Numbered from the stretch's first letter, positions 52,325-61,377 are shown. The stretch: DNA of 64,000 nucleotides from Halpernia sp048269545 (GCF_048269545.1 NZ_JBLXIJ010000002.1:310001-374000), one strand, 5' to 3'. The notes: generated by a model not told the origin, from the sequence alone. Numbers and translations are program-made.

Positions 52325-53992
52325 ATGTGCGGAATTGTATGCCTTCTTGATGCAAAACAAAAAACGGAAACTTTAAGACCTCAAATTCTGGAAATGTCAA
52401 AGAAAATCAGACATCGTGGTCCAGATTGGAGCGGGATTTTCCAAAATGAAAAAGCCATTTTATCTCACGAAAGATTGGCAATTGTAGATCCTACTTCTGG
52501 GAAACAACCTTTATATACAAAAGACGGAAACGTAGTTTTAGCAGTTAATGGTGAAATCTATAATCACAAAGAATTACGAAAAGAATTTCCAGATTTTGAA
52601 TTTCAAACTCAATCCGATTGTGAAGTTATTTTAGCTTTATATAGAAGAGATGGCAAAGATTTCTTAGATAAATTAAATGGCATTTTCGCTTTTGCTCTAT
52701 ATGATATTGAAAAAGATATTTTCTTAATCGGAAGAGATCACATGGGAATTTGTCCACTTTATCACGGTTGGGATAAAAATGGAAACTACTTTGTAGCTTC
52801 AGAATTAAAAGCATTAGAAGGCGTTTGTAAAACAATTGAAACCTTTTTACCCGGACATTTTCTTTACAGCGAAGATGGTTTTGATTTGCAACAGTGGTAC
52901 AAAAGAGATTGGGAAAATTATGAAAATGTAAAAGATAATGTAACCGATATTTCTGCGATTAGAAAATCATTAGAAGAAGCAGTTCACAGACAATTAATGA
53001 GCGACGTTCCGTACGGCGTTTTACTTTCTGGCGGTTTAGATTCTTCAATAATTGCCGCAGTTACAGCGAAATATGCAAGAAATAGAATTGAAAGTGGCGA
53101 TACGCAAGAAGCGTGGTATCCGAGATTACACAGTTTTGCAGTTGGCTTGGAAGGTTCTCCAGATTTAATTGCCGCACAAAAAGCTGCAGATCACATTGGG
53201 TCTGTTCATCATCAAGTTCACTTTACAGTTCAGGAAGGTTTAGATGCGGTAAAAGATGTGATTTATTATTTAGAAACTTATGATGTTACGACAATTCGTG
53301 CTTCAACGCCGATGTATTTATTGGCTCGTGTCATTAAATCAATGGGAATTAAAATGGTACTTTCTGGAGAAGGAAGTGATGAACTTTTTGGCGGATATTT
53401 ATATTTTCACAAAGCGCCAAATCCAGAAGCGTTTCACGAAGAAACTGTGAGAAAATTAGGAAAACTTTATTTATATGATTGTCTTCGCGCCAATAAATCT
53501 TTGATGAGTTGGGGAATTGAAGGTCGCGTTCCGTTCTTGGACAAAGAATTTATGGATGTTGCAATGAACGTAAATCCAAAAGATAAAATGATTAATAAAG
53601 CCGAAGGAAGAATGGAAAAATGGGTTTTGAGAAAAGCCTTTGAAGATTTACTTCCTGAATCCATCGCTTGGCGACAAAAAGAACAATTCTCCGATGGCGT
53701 GGGTTATTCTTGGATAGATTCTTTAAAAGAAGTTGCAGAAAATGAAGTTTCAGATGAAATGATGACGAATGCAAAATTCCGTTTTCCTTTAAACACACCA
53801 CAAAATAAAGAAGAATACCGATACAGAACTATTTTTGAAGAACATTTTCCAAGTGAAACTGCAGCTGCAACCGTTCCTTCTGTTCCTTCTGTCGCTTGTT
53901 CAACACCGATCGCATTGGAATGGGACGAAGCTTTTAAAAATGCAAATGATCCAAGTGGACGCGCAGTAAATGTACACGATGAATCCTATTAA
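52325..53992 (+). CDS. asnB: Asparagine synthase (glutamine-hydrolysing)
   Basis: AsnB makes asparagine from aspartate, glutamine and ATP. The 555-residue protein has the Ntn glutaminase domain starting with the nucleophile Cys2 (MCGIVCLLD), with HRGPDWSG, LSHERLAIVD, and AVNGEIYNHKELR. The synthetase domain has the PPi loop VLLSGGLDSSIIAA (about residue 234), GEGSDELFGGYLYF, and RVPFLDKEF. The size equals that of E. coli AsnB (554 residues). It is a single-gene transcript with its own promoter and terminator. Confidence 0.97.
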   Translation: MCGIVCLLDAKQKTETLRPQILEMSKKIRHRGPDWSGIFQNEKAILSHERLAIVDPTSGKQPLYTKDGNVVLAVNGEIYNHKELRKEFPDFEFQTQSDCEVILALYRRDGKDFLDKLNGIFAFALYDIEKDIFLIGRDHMGICPLYHGWDKNGNYFVASELKALEGVCKTIETFLPGHFLYSEDGFDLQQWYKRDWENYENVKDNVTDISAIRKSLEEAVHRQLMSDVPYGVLLSGGLDSSIIAAVTAKYARNRIESGDTQEAWYPRLHSFAVGLEGSPDLIAAQKAADHIGSVHHQVHFTVQEGLDAVKDVIYYLETYDVTTIRASTPMYLLARVIKSMGIKMVLSGEGSDELFGGYLYFHKAPNPEAFHEETVRKLGKLYLYDCLRANKSLMSWGIEGRVPFLDKEFMDVAMNVNPKDKMINKAEGRMEKWVLRKAFEDLLPESIAWRQKEQFSDGVGYSWIDSLKEVAENEVSDEMMTNAKFRFPLNTPQNKEEYRYRTIFEEHFPSETAAATVPSVPSVACSTPIALEWDEAFKNANDPSGRAVNVHDESY

Positions 53993-54022
53993 TTTCAATT
54001 AAAATAAATTTATCACAAATAA

Positions 54023-54051
54023 ATGAAAACGGGCTTTTGTCCGTTTTTTTT
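54023..54051 (+). terminator. Terminator of asnB
   Basis: AAAACGG, loop GCTTTTGT, CCGTTTT form a stem followed by a T-run, about 30 bases after the asnB stop. Confidence 0.75.
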
Positions 54052-54110
54052 AAAAAAATTTCTAATTTTAAAATAAATAATTATAATTTTAAACAAAACA
54101 TTTTACTAAA

Positions 54111-54126
54111 TGTGATTACAGTCATA
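54111..54126 (+). promoter_or_regulatory. Possible CRP/FNR-family binding site upstream of nirK
   Basis: TGTGATTACAGTCATA has the TGA-N6-TCA core of CRP/FNR-family operators, with imperfect symmetry. It is about 115 bases before the nirK -7 element, far for a classic activator site. A match of this quality could occur by chance. Confidence 0.22.
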
Positions 54127-54240
54127 AATAAACACTTAAAATTTGCTTAAATTATTATAATGATAATAAATGTTTAATTATATTTATTTTTACATAACAA
54201 AAATCATATTACACAATTATAATTTTAATAAAAATTGATA

Positions 54241-54248
54241 TATATTTG
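54241..54248 (+). promoter_or_regulatory. -7 element of the nirK operon
   Basis: TATATTTG matches TAnnTTTG, 19 bases before the ATG at 54268. It lies inside the upstream extension of the frame, which supports the downstream start. Confidence 0.55.
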
Positions 54249-54267
54249 TATAGTTAATAAAATTGAT

Positions 54268-55299
54268 ATGAAAAAAACTATTTTACTCGCAGCAAGTTGT
54301 ATTTTAATGATTACAGCTTGTAAGCAAAATCCAGATCAGCAAAACGAAAACAACAATGCTGCAATCGACATTAAAACAACTGGAAACCCAGAAGTTTTAA
54401 AATTAGTAAGTGCACCAAACGTTCCTGCTCCAGTTGGAGATAGAGCAGCAAAAAAATTAATCGTAAATCTTGAAACTACGGAAGAGATACACGAAATTGA
54501 TGAAGGTGTAACTTACAAAGTTTGGACTTTTAACCACACTGTTCCAGGAAGTTTTATCCGTATAAGAGTGGGCGATGAAGTTGAATTACATTTAAAAAAC
54601 GCAGCCGACAGTAATATGCCGCATAACATTGATTTACACGCCGTAAACGGTCCCGGCGGCGGAGCAGAAGCAACTTTTGTAGCTCCTGGTCAAGAAGCTG
54701 TTTTTAACTTTAAAGCTTTAAATCCTGGTCTTTATGTTTATCATTGTGCAGCTCCTCCAGTTCCAATGCATATCGCAAACGGAATGTATGGATTGATTTT
54801 AGTAGAACCAGAAGGCGGATTACCTAAAGTTGATAAAGAATTTTATATTATGCAAGGAGAATATTACATCAAAGGGAAATTTGAAGAAAAAGGATTCCAC
54901 GAATTTGATTTAGATAAAGGTATTGCAGAAAATCCTGATTACGTAATTTTTAATGGTAAAAAAGGATCAATGTTGGGTAATAATATGTTACAAGCAAAAG
55001 TGGGTGAAACCATCAGATTATTTGTAGGAAATGGAGGTCCAAATTTAACTTCTTCTTTCCACGTTATTGGTGAAATTTTCGATAAAGTTTATGTAGAAGG
55101 TGGTTCAACTATTAATAAAAACGTTCAAACCACATTAATTCCTGCAGGTGGCGCTACAATAGTAGAATTTAAAGTGGAAGAACCAGGAGAATACAATATT
55201 GTAGATCACTCCATTTTCAGAGCTTTTAACAAAGGTGCAATTGCAAAAATTAAAGTAACCGGCGATAAAAACGAAAAAGTTTATAAAAAAGTGAAATAA
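54268..55299 (+). CDS. nirK: Copper nitrite reductase (AniA-like lipoprotein)
   Basis: NirK reduces nitrite to nitric oxide. The 343-residue protein has two cupredoxin domains behind a lipoprotein signal (MITACKQ, Cys18), so it is probably membrane-anchored outside the cytoplasm as in Neisseria AniA. Type 1 copper ligands are His119, Cys160, His168 and Met173 (MPHN; VYHCAAPP; PMHIANGM). Type 2 ligands are His124, His159 and the histidine of VDHSIF. The catalytic aspartate is in NIDLH and the catalytic His in SSFHVIGEIFDKV. The frame opens earlier at TTG 54235, but that stretch holds the promoter, so ATG 54268 is preferred. First of three genes. Confidence 0.96.
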   Translation: MKKTILLAASCILMITACKQNPDQQNENNNAAIDIKTTGNPEVLKLVSAPNVPAPVGDRAAKKLIVNLETTEEIHEIDEGVTYKVWTFNHTVPGSFIRIRVGDEVELHLKNAADSNMPHNIDLHAVNGPGGGAEATFVAPGQEAVFNFKALNPGLYVYHCAAPPVPMHIANGMYGLILVEPEGGLPKVDKEFYIMQGEYYIKGKFEEKGFHEFDLDKGIAENPDYVIFNGKKGSMLGNNMLQAKVGETIRLFVGNGGPNLTSSFHVIGEIFDKVYVEGGSTINKNVQTTLIPAGGATIVEFKVEEPGEYNIVDHSIFRAFNKGAIAKIKVTGDKNEKVYKKVK

Positions 55300-55321
55300 T
55301 ATTCACTGTAAAATCAATTAA

Positions 55322-56140
55322 ATGAAACTCCTTTTCTATTTCGGTTTATTTTTATTCCTCTTTTCTTGTAATCAAAATGAAACTTTGGTTTCTGATGCGC
55401 AGAAAGTTGAACTTAAACCTTTAATTTCTACCAAAAAAATGGTTTTAATTGAAGGCGGAAAATACCAACCGTTTTATGGAAAAGGAGATTCTTTAGTTTC
55501 TGTAAAAAGTTTTTATATAGACGATTCTCCAGTTACAAACGGCGAGTTTTTAGAATTTGTTAAAAAAAATCCACAGTGGAGAAAAAGCGAAATTAAAAGA
55601 CTTTATGCAGATTCTCTTTATTTAAAAGATTGGATTTCTGATACAGAATTACCAAAAAATTCTAAGATTAACAGTCCTGTTACGCAAGTTTCTTGGTTTG
55701 CCGCAAAAGCTTATGCAAAAAGTGTAGGCAAAAGATTACCTACTTTAGATGAATGGGAATTTGTAGGAAGAGCCGATGAAACAGACAAAAATGCTTCAAA
55801 AAAATTGTCATATTCTTCCAATATTATTAATTTATATAACGAGAAAAACAGACAATTTAACGAAATAAAAAAATCCAAACCTAATATTTACGGGGTTTAT
55901 AATATGTTCGATTTGGTTTGGGAATGGACGGAAGATTTTAATTCTATTCTTACAACAGGTGATTCCAGAGGTGGCGTTTATGATGACAAACAATTGAATT
56001 GTGCCGCTTCTGCAATTTCTGCAAATGACATTTACAATTACGCTGCTTTTATGAGATTTGCACTTAGAACAAGTGTAAAAGCCAATTTTACTATTAATAA
56101 TTTGGGTTTCAGATGCGCAAAAGATTCTTTAGCAAAATGA
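55322..56140 (+). CDS. Formylglycine-generating-enzyme-like lipoprotein (NirV-like)
   Basis: The 272-residue protein begins with a lipoprotein signal (FLFSCNQ, Cys about 16) and then has a SUMF1/FGE-sulfatase fold: MVLIEGGKYQPFYGKGDSLVSVKSFYIDDSPVTNGEF in the first third, VTQVSWFAAKAYAKSVGKRLPTLDEWE in the centre, and GVYNMFDLVWEWTEDF and LGFRCAKDS at the end. The two cysteines used by true FGE in copper-dependent oxidation are not evident, so it is probably not a sulfatase activator. NirV, an FGE-like protein, is encoded next to nirK in several denitrifiers. It starts 22 bases after nirK and overlaps the SCO gene by four bases. Confidence 0.85.
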   Translation: MKLLFYFGLFLFLFSCNQNETLVSDAQKVELKPLISTKKMVLIEGGKYQPFYGKGDSLVSVKSFYIDDSPVTNGEFLEFVKKNPQWRKSEIKRLYADSLYLKDWISDTELPKNSKINSPVTQVSWFAAKAYAKSVGKRLPTLDEWEFVGRADETDKNASKKLSYSSNIINLYNEKNRQFNEIKKSKPNIYGVYNMFDLVWEWTEDFNSILTTGDSRGGVYDDKQLNCAASAISANDIYNYAAFMRFALRTSVKANFTINNLGFRCAKDSLAK

Positions 56141-56703
56141 AAAATTTAATATTTTCTCTTCTATTTTTAATATTTGCAATCAGTTGCATTAAAAAAGAAG
56201 TTGAACATTTGCCTTCAAATTCAATTTATAATTTGAGTTCTACTTGGCAAAATCAAGATAACAAAGACGTAAAATTTAAAGATTTTATTGGAAAAAATAT
56301 GGTTGTAGTGATGATTTACACTTCTTGCAAAACAGCTTGTCCGCTTTTGGTTGCAGATATGAAAACCATTAAATCTAAAATTCCAGAAAATTTATTAAAA
56401 GAAACCAATTTAGTTTTAGTTTCAATTGATCCGGAAGTGGATACGCCAGAAAAATTAAATCAATTTGCAAAAACAAATAATATGTACGGAGCGCCTTGGA
56501 TTTTCTTACGAGGAGATAAAGACGACACCAATGAATTTGCAAATGTACTTTCTATGAAGTTTAAAGAAATCACTCCCATGAATTTTTCTCATTCTAATAT
56601 CATAAGTATTTTTAATAAAAAAGGAGAAATGATGTCGCAAGAAGAAGGTGCAGGAATAAACGCTGAAAAAGTAGTGGAAGATTTAAAATCTATAAAAAAT
56701 TAA
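56137..56703 (+). CDS. SCO1/SenC/PrrC-family copper chaperone
   Basis: This 188-residue lipoprotein (FAISCIKK, Cys17) has a thioredoxin-like SCO domain. The copper-binding cysteines are Cys64 and Cys68 in YTSCKTACPL and the third ligand is the histidine in MNFSHSN. VLVSIDPEVDTPEKL is the family strand. SCO proteins deliver copper to cytochrome oxidase and, as inferred from gene context, to copper nitrite or nitrous oxide reductase. ATG 56137 overlaps the stop of the preceding gene as ATGA; an earlier ATG at 56113 is less likely because it spoils the signal peptide. The operon position suggests copper delivery to NirK. Confidence 0.92.
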   Translation: MKNLIFSLLFLIFAISCIKKEVEHLPSNSIYNLSSTWQNQDNKDVKFKDFIGKNMVVVMIYTSCKTACPLLVADMKTIKSKIPENLLKETNLVLVSIDPEVDTPEKLNQFAKTNNMYGAPWIFLRGDKDDTNEFANVLSMKFKEITPMNFSHSNIISIFNKKGEMMSQEEGAGINAEKVVEDLKSIKN

Positions 56704-56720
56704 ATTTGTTGTGTTTGTGT

Positions 56721-56754
56721 GAAAAGGCGTTTCCGAAAGGAAGCGCTTTTTTAT
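56721..56754 (+). terminator. Terminator of the nirK operon
   Basis: AAAAGGCGTTTCC, loop GAAA, GGAAGCGCTTTTTT form a stem with two imperfect pairs and a T-run, about 20 bases after the SCO stop. Confidence 0.7.
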
Positions 56755-56817
56755 TTTATCAATGATTACATTTCATTAATCAAATCTACTTTAGCGCAAA
56801 ATTTCTATTTAAAGTTC

Positions 56818-56825
56818 TAATTTTG
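56818..56825 (+). promoter_or_regulatory. -7 element of the MFS gene (leaderless arrangement)
   Basis: TAATTTTG matches TAnnTTTG; only four bases (CATA) lie between it and ATG 56830. Confidence 0.5.
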
Positions 56826-56829
56826 CATA

Positions 56830-58218
56830 ATGATAAATTCTAATGAAGATCCTGCGGTAAAAAAATATTTGCCAATTATTGTGGCGACTGCTTTTTTTAT
56901 GCAGATGTTAGATTCTACCATTTTAAATACTTCTTTACCTGCAATTGCAAAAGATTTTAATGAATCTCCACTTAATATGCAAAATGCAATTATAAGTTAC
57001 GTTCTTACTTTGGCGCTTTGTATGCCCATAAGTGGATTTTTATCTGATAAATTTGGAACAAGAAAAATTTACACTTGGTCTTTGGTTTTATTTAGTTTGG
57101 GCTCTTTATTTTGTGCGCTTTCACAGGATTTAACACAATTGGTAATTTCTAGAGTTTTGCAAGGTTTAGGCGGCGCAATGATGGTTCCTGTAGGAAAATT
57201 GGCTTTAATAAGAGCTTATCCAAAATCTGAATTGGTAAAAGCGATGAACTACGCCACAATTCCTGCATTAATTGGTCCAGTTCTCGGACCTTTAGTTGGA
57301 GGTTATATGGTAGATTATCTCAGTTGGCATTGGATTTTTATTATAAATTTACCGATCGGAATTGTAGGAATTATTTTAGGTTTAAAATATATGCCGAATT
57401 ACTTTTCTAAAGTCACCCATTTTGATTTCAAGGGATTTTTAATTTTTGCAACTGCAGCGCTTTTACTTTCTATCTCATTAGAAATGATGGGACAAACCAA
57501 AAGTGTAAGTTTCATTTTATTCATTCTATTTTTGGGATTTTCGCTTTTCTATTATTATTATCGCTATGCGAAGAAAAACGAAGATGTTATTTTCCCTTTA
57601 AATTTATTTCTTGTGAGAACTTTTCGTGTGGGAATTATCGGGAATTTAGCTTGTAGATTAGGAATTAGTTCAGTTCCACTTTTAATTCCATTTATGATAC
57701 AAATTGCTTACGGACAATCTGCCGTAATTTCTGGTTGGATTGTTGCACCGATGGCTTTAACCGCAATGTTTGGGAAATCTGCGGTGATTTCTATTTTAAA
57801 TTATTTCGGCTATAGAAAAACATTAATGGTAAATACTTTCATCATTGGGATTTTAATAATGTCTATGGGAATACCAAGTATTCACACTTCAATATATTGG
57901 TTTGTTCCACTTTTGGCAGCGATTGGTTTTTTTAATTCCATACATTTTACTGCGATGAATACCATTGCAATTGCAGATTTACGGAACAAACAAACAAGCA
58001 GTGGGAATTCTTTACTTTCAGTTAATCAACAAATAGCGATCGGTTTTGGAATTGCGGTCGGTTTAGCTGTTCTTAGATTTTATCAAAACATTGAACCAAA
58101 TGCCATTCACGATTCTTTTAGAAATACATTTTTAACAATTGGAATTTTAACAATTATTTCTGGTTTTGTCTTCCGCAGACTTCACTTTCGCGATGGAGAT
58201 AATATGAAATCGCAATAG
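56830..58218 (+). CDS. MFS multidrug exporter, DHA2-like
   Basis: The 462-residue protein is a major facilitator of the EmrB/QacA (DHA2) type, expected to have 13-14 membrane segments, exporting drugs with proton influx. Motif D1 is MLDSTILNTSLPAIAKDF in the first helix, motif A is FLSDKFGTRKIYTWS (about residues 75-90), RVLQGLGGAMMVPVGK is motif B, and GPVLGPLVGGY is motif C, the antiporter motif. No EmrA-type membrane-fusion gene is adjacent. The drug specificity is unknown. It has its own promoter and no close gene partners. Confidence 0.9.
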   Translation: MINSNEDPAVKKYLPIIVATAFFMQMLDSTILNTSLPAIAKDFNESPLNMQNAIISYVLTLALCMPISGFLSDKFGTRKIYTWSLVLFSLGSLFCALSQDLTQLVISRVLQGLGGAMMVPVGKLALIRAYPKSELVKAMNYATIPALIGPVLGPLVGGYMVDYLSWHWIFIINLPIGIVGIILGLKYMPNYFSKVTHFDFKGFLIFATAALLLSISLEMMGQTKSVSFILFILFLGFSLFYYYYRYAKKNEDVIFPLNLFLVRTFRVGIIGNLACRLGISSVPLLIPFMIQIAYGQSAVISGWIVAPMALTAMFGKSAVISILNYFGYRKTLMVNTFIIGILIMSMGIPSIHTSIYWFVPLLAAIGFFNSIHFTAMNTIAIADLRNKQTSSGNSLLSVNQQIAIGFGIAVGLAVLRFYQNIEPNAIHDSFRNTFLTIGILTIISGFVFRRLHFRDGDNMKSQ

Positions 58219-58331
58219 CAAATTTTTAAAAAAAAATGGAGATTTGCGATTTCTAATGACAAAAAATTTTAATTGAATATTTTATATTAAAAACAAAATT
58301 TTAAATTAGCAAATATAAAAAACTAATTTAA

Positions 58332-58904
58332 ATGAAAACAGGAAGATTAGAAGCCTTTAGTGACGGTGTTTTAGCAATTATAATAACGATAATGGTTTTA
58401 GAATTAAAAGTTCCCGAAGAAGGAACTTTCGAAGCATTAAAACCACTGATTCCAAAAATCATTTCTTATATTATTAGTTTTATGTACGTCGGAATTTATT
58501 GGAATAACCACCATCATTTATTCCAGATTATAGAAAAAATAAATGGAAAAGTACTTTGGGCAAATCTAATTTTATTGTTTTTTCTTTCTCTACTTCCCTT
58601 TTCTACAGCTTGGATGGGAGAAAATCATTTCGCACAAAATACTATTGCTGTTTATGGTTTTAATCTTTTGCTTTGTGCTTTAGCTTATAGTTTTGTATTA
58701 AATACAGCGTTGATGTTAGAAAGTAAAGATTCACTTTTAGCAAAAGCATTTAAAAATAAAACAAAAGGAACAATATCTTCTATTTTATATTTAATTGGAA
58801 TCATTCTATCATTTTTTTATCCAAAAATTTCCCTATTTTTATACTTTATAGTCGCGATGATTTGGTTAATTCCAGACAAACGAGTAGAAAAGAATATTAT
58901 TTAA
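58332..58904 (+). CDS. TMEM175-like potassium channel family protein
   Basis: The 190-residue protein has six hydrophobic segments and opens with MKTGRLEAFSDGVLAIIITIMVLELKVP within residues 1-28. The RxxxFSDG signature is the hallmark of the TMEM175 (DUF1211) family, in which this stretch lines the pore. The bacterial members are tetrameric channels with weak K+ selectivity. YWNNHHHLFQ after the second helix is also typical. It begins 113 bases after the MFS gene and is nine bases before the small acetyltransferase gene, which may be cotranscribed. Confidence 0.92.
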   Translation: MKTGRLEAFSDGVLAIIITIMVLELKVPEEGTFEALKPLIPKIISYIISFMYVGIYWNNHHHLFQIIEKINGKVLWANLILLFFLSLLPFSTAWMGENHFAQNTIAVYGFNLLLCALAYSFVLNTALMLESKDSLLAKAFKNKTKGTISSILYLIGIILSFFYPKISLFLYFIVAMIWLIPDKRVEKNII

Positions 58905-58913
58905 AATATAATT

Positions 58914-59204
58914 ATGTTAAAAATAGAACAAAAAAACAATCAAAATTTTGGAGCATTTGTCGCATTTTATGACGATGAAAAAGCTGGAACTATGCAGTAT
59001 GAATGGAAGAATGCACTCATTTTTAATATTACACATACAGAAGTAGATTCAAAATTTGGCGGAAAAGGAATTGCTAAATCTTTAATTTTTGCAGCTCTTG
59101 ATTACGCTCGGAAAGAAGGAAAAAAAATAAATGCAACATGTCCATTTGCAAAATCAGTTTTAGAAAAAGATGAAACTGTACAAGATATTTTTGTTAAAAA
59201 TTAA
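58914..59204 (+). CDS. Small GNAT-like N-acetyltransferase (YjdJ-type)
   Basis: The 96-residue protein has the compact GNAT fold seen in YjdJ/NATD1-like proteins. ITHTEVDSKFGGKGIAKSLIFAALDYARKEGKK, within residues about 43-74, carries the acetyl-CoA pyrophosphate loop (GGKGIAKSL). The end, ATCPFAKSVLEKDE, is also characteristic. The acceptor is unknown. It follows the TMEM175 gene by nine bases and precedes a lipoprotein gene by 23 bases. Confidence 0.9.
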   Translation: MLKIEQKNNQNFGAFVAFYDDEKAGTMQYEWKNALIFNITHTEVDSKFGGKGIAKSLIFAALDYARKEGKKINATCPFAKSVLEKDETVQDIFVKN

Positions 59205-59227
59205 AACACAACTTAAAAACTAAAATT

Positions 59228-59686
59228 ATGAAAACCAAACTTTTTGCAATTGCTTTATTACTGGGATTTATAACTCTTAATTCTTGTAAAAAAGCAGAAA
59301 TAAAAGCAACTGAAACAGATAATAATGAGAAAAAAGACACTTCGTCACTTGTAAATCCAATGGCGCATGTAATGGATTCTGCAAATATTCCTGTTAAAGA
59401 TTCATTAGTGGAAGACAATAAAATCATATTAAATAAAGATGCAATTACTTTAAATTCTGTAAAAGAAGGAAGCACAGAAAAAGCCTATTTGGTTTTTAAT
59501 GAAGATCAATCTAAAGCCGAATTATTTCTTCCCAATGAAAAATTAGGAACCATTTTAGAAAGGAAAGGAAGTGAAGGAAATTACACTTGGACAGACGGAA
59601 AATTGGAACTCATCCAATGGAAAGGTTATGTTTTGAGAACTTTAAAACAAGGTAATAATCTTTTTGCAGGCGATGTTAAAATGTAA
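59228..59686 (+). CDS. Lipoprotein with MliC-like C-terminal domain
   Basis: The 152-residue protein has a lipoprotein signal (TLNSCKK, Cys about 20), a polar Asp/Thr/Ser linker and a C-terminal domain of about 75 residues: KAYLVFNEDQSKAELFLPNE, followed by GTILERKGSEGNYTWTDGKLEL, in that order with short gaps. The pattern resembles MliC-type lysozyme-inhibitor domains, but the match is from memory and modest, so the call stays tentative. It would sit in the envelope. It ends a short run with the TMEM175-like and acetyltransferase genes and is followed by a strong terminator. Confidence 0.65.
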   Translation: MKTKLFAIALLLGFITLNSCKKAEIKATETDNNEKKDTSSLVNPMAHVMDSANIPVKDSLVEDNKIILNKDAITLNSVKEGSTEKAYLVFNEDQSKAELFLPNEKLGTILERKGSEGNYTWTDGKLELIQWKGYVLRTLKQGNNLFAGDVKM

Positions 59687-59710
59687 TTTTTAATAATACA
59701 ATTTTATTAC

Positions 59711-59747
59711 AAAAGCGTTTCAAAATTTTGAAACGCTTATTTTTTTT
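59711..59747 (+). terminator. Terminator after the lipoprotein gene
   Basis: AAAGCGTTTCAAAA and TTTTGAAACGCTT form a perfect stem followed by a T-run. Confidence 0.85.
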
Positions 59748-59765
59748 AGAAACTATAGAAAAACT

Positions 59766-59773
59766 ATATTTGT
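59766..59773 (+). promoter_or_regulatory. -7 element of the sodium symporter gene
   Basis: TATATTTG matches TAnnTTTG, 35 bases before ATG 59809. Confidence 0.5.
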
Positions 59774-59808
59774 GAAAATAAAAATTTAAAACTTTTAATA
59801 ACCCAAAA

Positions 59809-61377
59809 ATGAGCACTTCTACTCTACTTTTACTTTTCGTTTTCGTTTATTTTGTTGGACTTCTTGTCATTTCCTATTTCACAAGTAGAAATGCCGATAA
59901 TCAATCTTTTTTTATTGGAAACCGAAAAAGCAAATGGTGGTTAGTTGCGTTTGGAATGATTGGAACTTCGCTTTCTGGCGTTACTTTTATTTCTGTTCCG
60001 GGAACAGTTGGTAAAATGACGGAAGGCGCATATAAATTTGGTGGATTTGAATATTATATGCTCGTAATCGGGTTTTTTATTGGCTATTTTATTGTCGCAT
60101 TCGTTCTTTTGCCACTTTATTATAAAATGAATCTGACGTCCATTTACACTTATCTCGGAAATAGATTTAATGTAGAAGCACACAAAATTGGTTCTATATT
60201 TTTTATTATTTCCCGTTCAATTGGTGCAACTGCAAGATTATTTTTAGTAGTAAATGTTTTGCAAATATTTTTACTTTCAAATTTAGGCGTCCCATTTTGG
60301 GTAACTTCTGCTATTATTTTAATAATGGTTTTACTTTACACTTTCGAAGGTGGTGTAAAAACCATTGTAATTACAGACACTTTGCAAACTTCTTTTATGA
60401 TTTTAAGTTTAGTTGGTTGCATCGTTTATATTCTTTCGCATCTCAATCTTTCTGCGGGACAAGCTTACGATGTTTTGGCTTCCAAAGATTACACGCACAT
60501 TTTAAACACTGATTTTCATTCTAAAACTTATTTTCTAAAAACCATTTTGGGCGGAATGTTCATCACAATTGCAATGACTGGACTTGATCAAGAAATGATG
60601 CAGAAAAACATTTCTGTAGATAATCTTCATAATTCTAAAAAAAACATGCTCACTTTTGCAGTAACTTTACTTTTGGTGAATTTTGCTTTCTTATTTTTAG
60701 GCGGATTGCTTTATCTTTTTGCCCAAAGTAACGGCGCAGAATACGGACAAATTGTAGATATCGTAAGTGGAAAAACAAGTAACGTTTTTGGCTTCAAAGA
60801 TGCAGCCGGAAATATTACAAATATGATGGGCGACGATTTGTTCCCATATCTTTCTTTAAATAATTATTTCCCAATTTTCATCGCTGTTATTTTTATTATC
60901 GGATTAATTTCTGCATTATTTCCTTCTGCAGATGGCGCATTAACTGCAGTTACCAGTTCTTATTGTGTTGATTTATTAAATTTAAATGAAGACGAAAAGC
61001 GTTCAGAAAAGCAAAAGAAAAAATTGAGAATGAGAATTCACTTAATTTTCACAGTTATATTTTTTGTTTTAATTATGATTTTTAAAGCCATAGATGACAA
61101 ATCCATTGTTTACTTAATTATGGAAGTCGCAGGTTACACTTATGGTCCACTTCTGGGTTTATTTGCTTTCGGAATTCTCACCAAATATCAAATACACAAA
61201 AAATATGGAATCTTGGTGGTTACACTTTTAGCGCCGGTTTTAACTTATTTAATCAATCATTTTGTTAGCGAATTTAGCACTTACAAAATCGGTGTAGAAT
61301 TGATTATTATTAATGGATTGCTCACTTTTATTGGATTGTGGTTGATTCGTTTTAAAGGTTTGAAGTTGGTGAAATAG
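59809..61377 (+). CDS. Sodium:solute symporter (SSS family)
   Basis: The 522-residue inner-membrane protein has about 13 hydrophobic segments and the SSS motifs. Residues in FFIGNRKSKWWLVAFGMIGTSLSGVTFISVPG (about 35-66) form the first unwound helix and Na+ site region. GMFITIAMTGLDQEMMQKNIS and LFPSADGALTAVTSSYCVDL are also typical, the latter near the second Na+ site. Substrates of this family include sugars, amino acids, sialic acid and nucleosides; the sequence does not tell which. It is transcribed alone. Confidence 0.9.
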   Translation: MSTSTLLLLFVFVYFVGLLVISYFTSRNADNQSFFIGNRKSKWWLVAFGMIGTSLSGVTFISVPGTVGKMTEGAYKFGGFEYYMLVIGFFIGYFIVAFVLLPLYYKMNLTSIYTYLGNRFNVEAHKIGSIFFIISRSIGATARLFLVVNVLQIFLLSNLGVPFWVTSAIILIMVLLYTFEGGVKTIVITDTLQTSFMILSLVGCIVYILSHLNLSAGQAYDVLASKDYTHILNTDFHSKTYFLKTILGGMFITIAMTGLDQEMMQKNISVDNLHNSKKNMLTFAVTLLLVNFAFLFLGGLLYLFAQSNGAEYGQIVDIVSGKTSNVFGFKDAAGNITNMMGDDLFPYLSLNNYFPIFIAVIFIIGLISALFPSADGALTAVTSSYCVDLLNLNEDEKRSEKQKKKLRMRIHLIFTVIFFVLIMIFKAIDDKSIVYLIMEVAGYTYGPLLGLFAFGILTKYQIHKKYGILVVTLLAPVLTYLINHFVSEFSTYKIGVELIIINGLLTFIGLWLIRFKGLKLVK

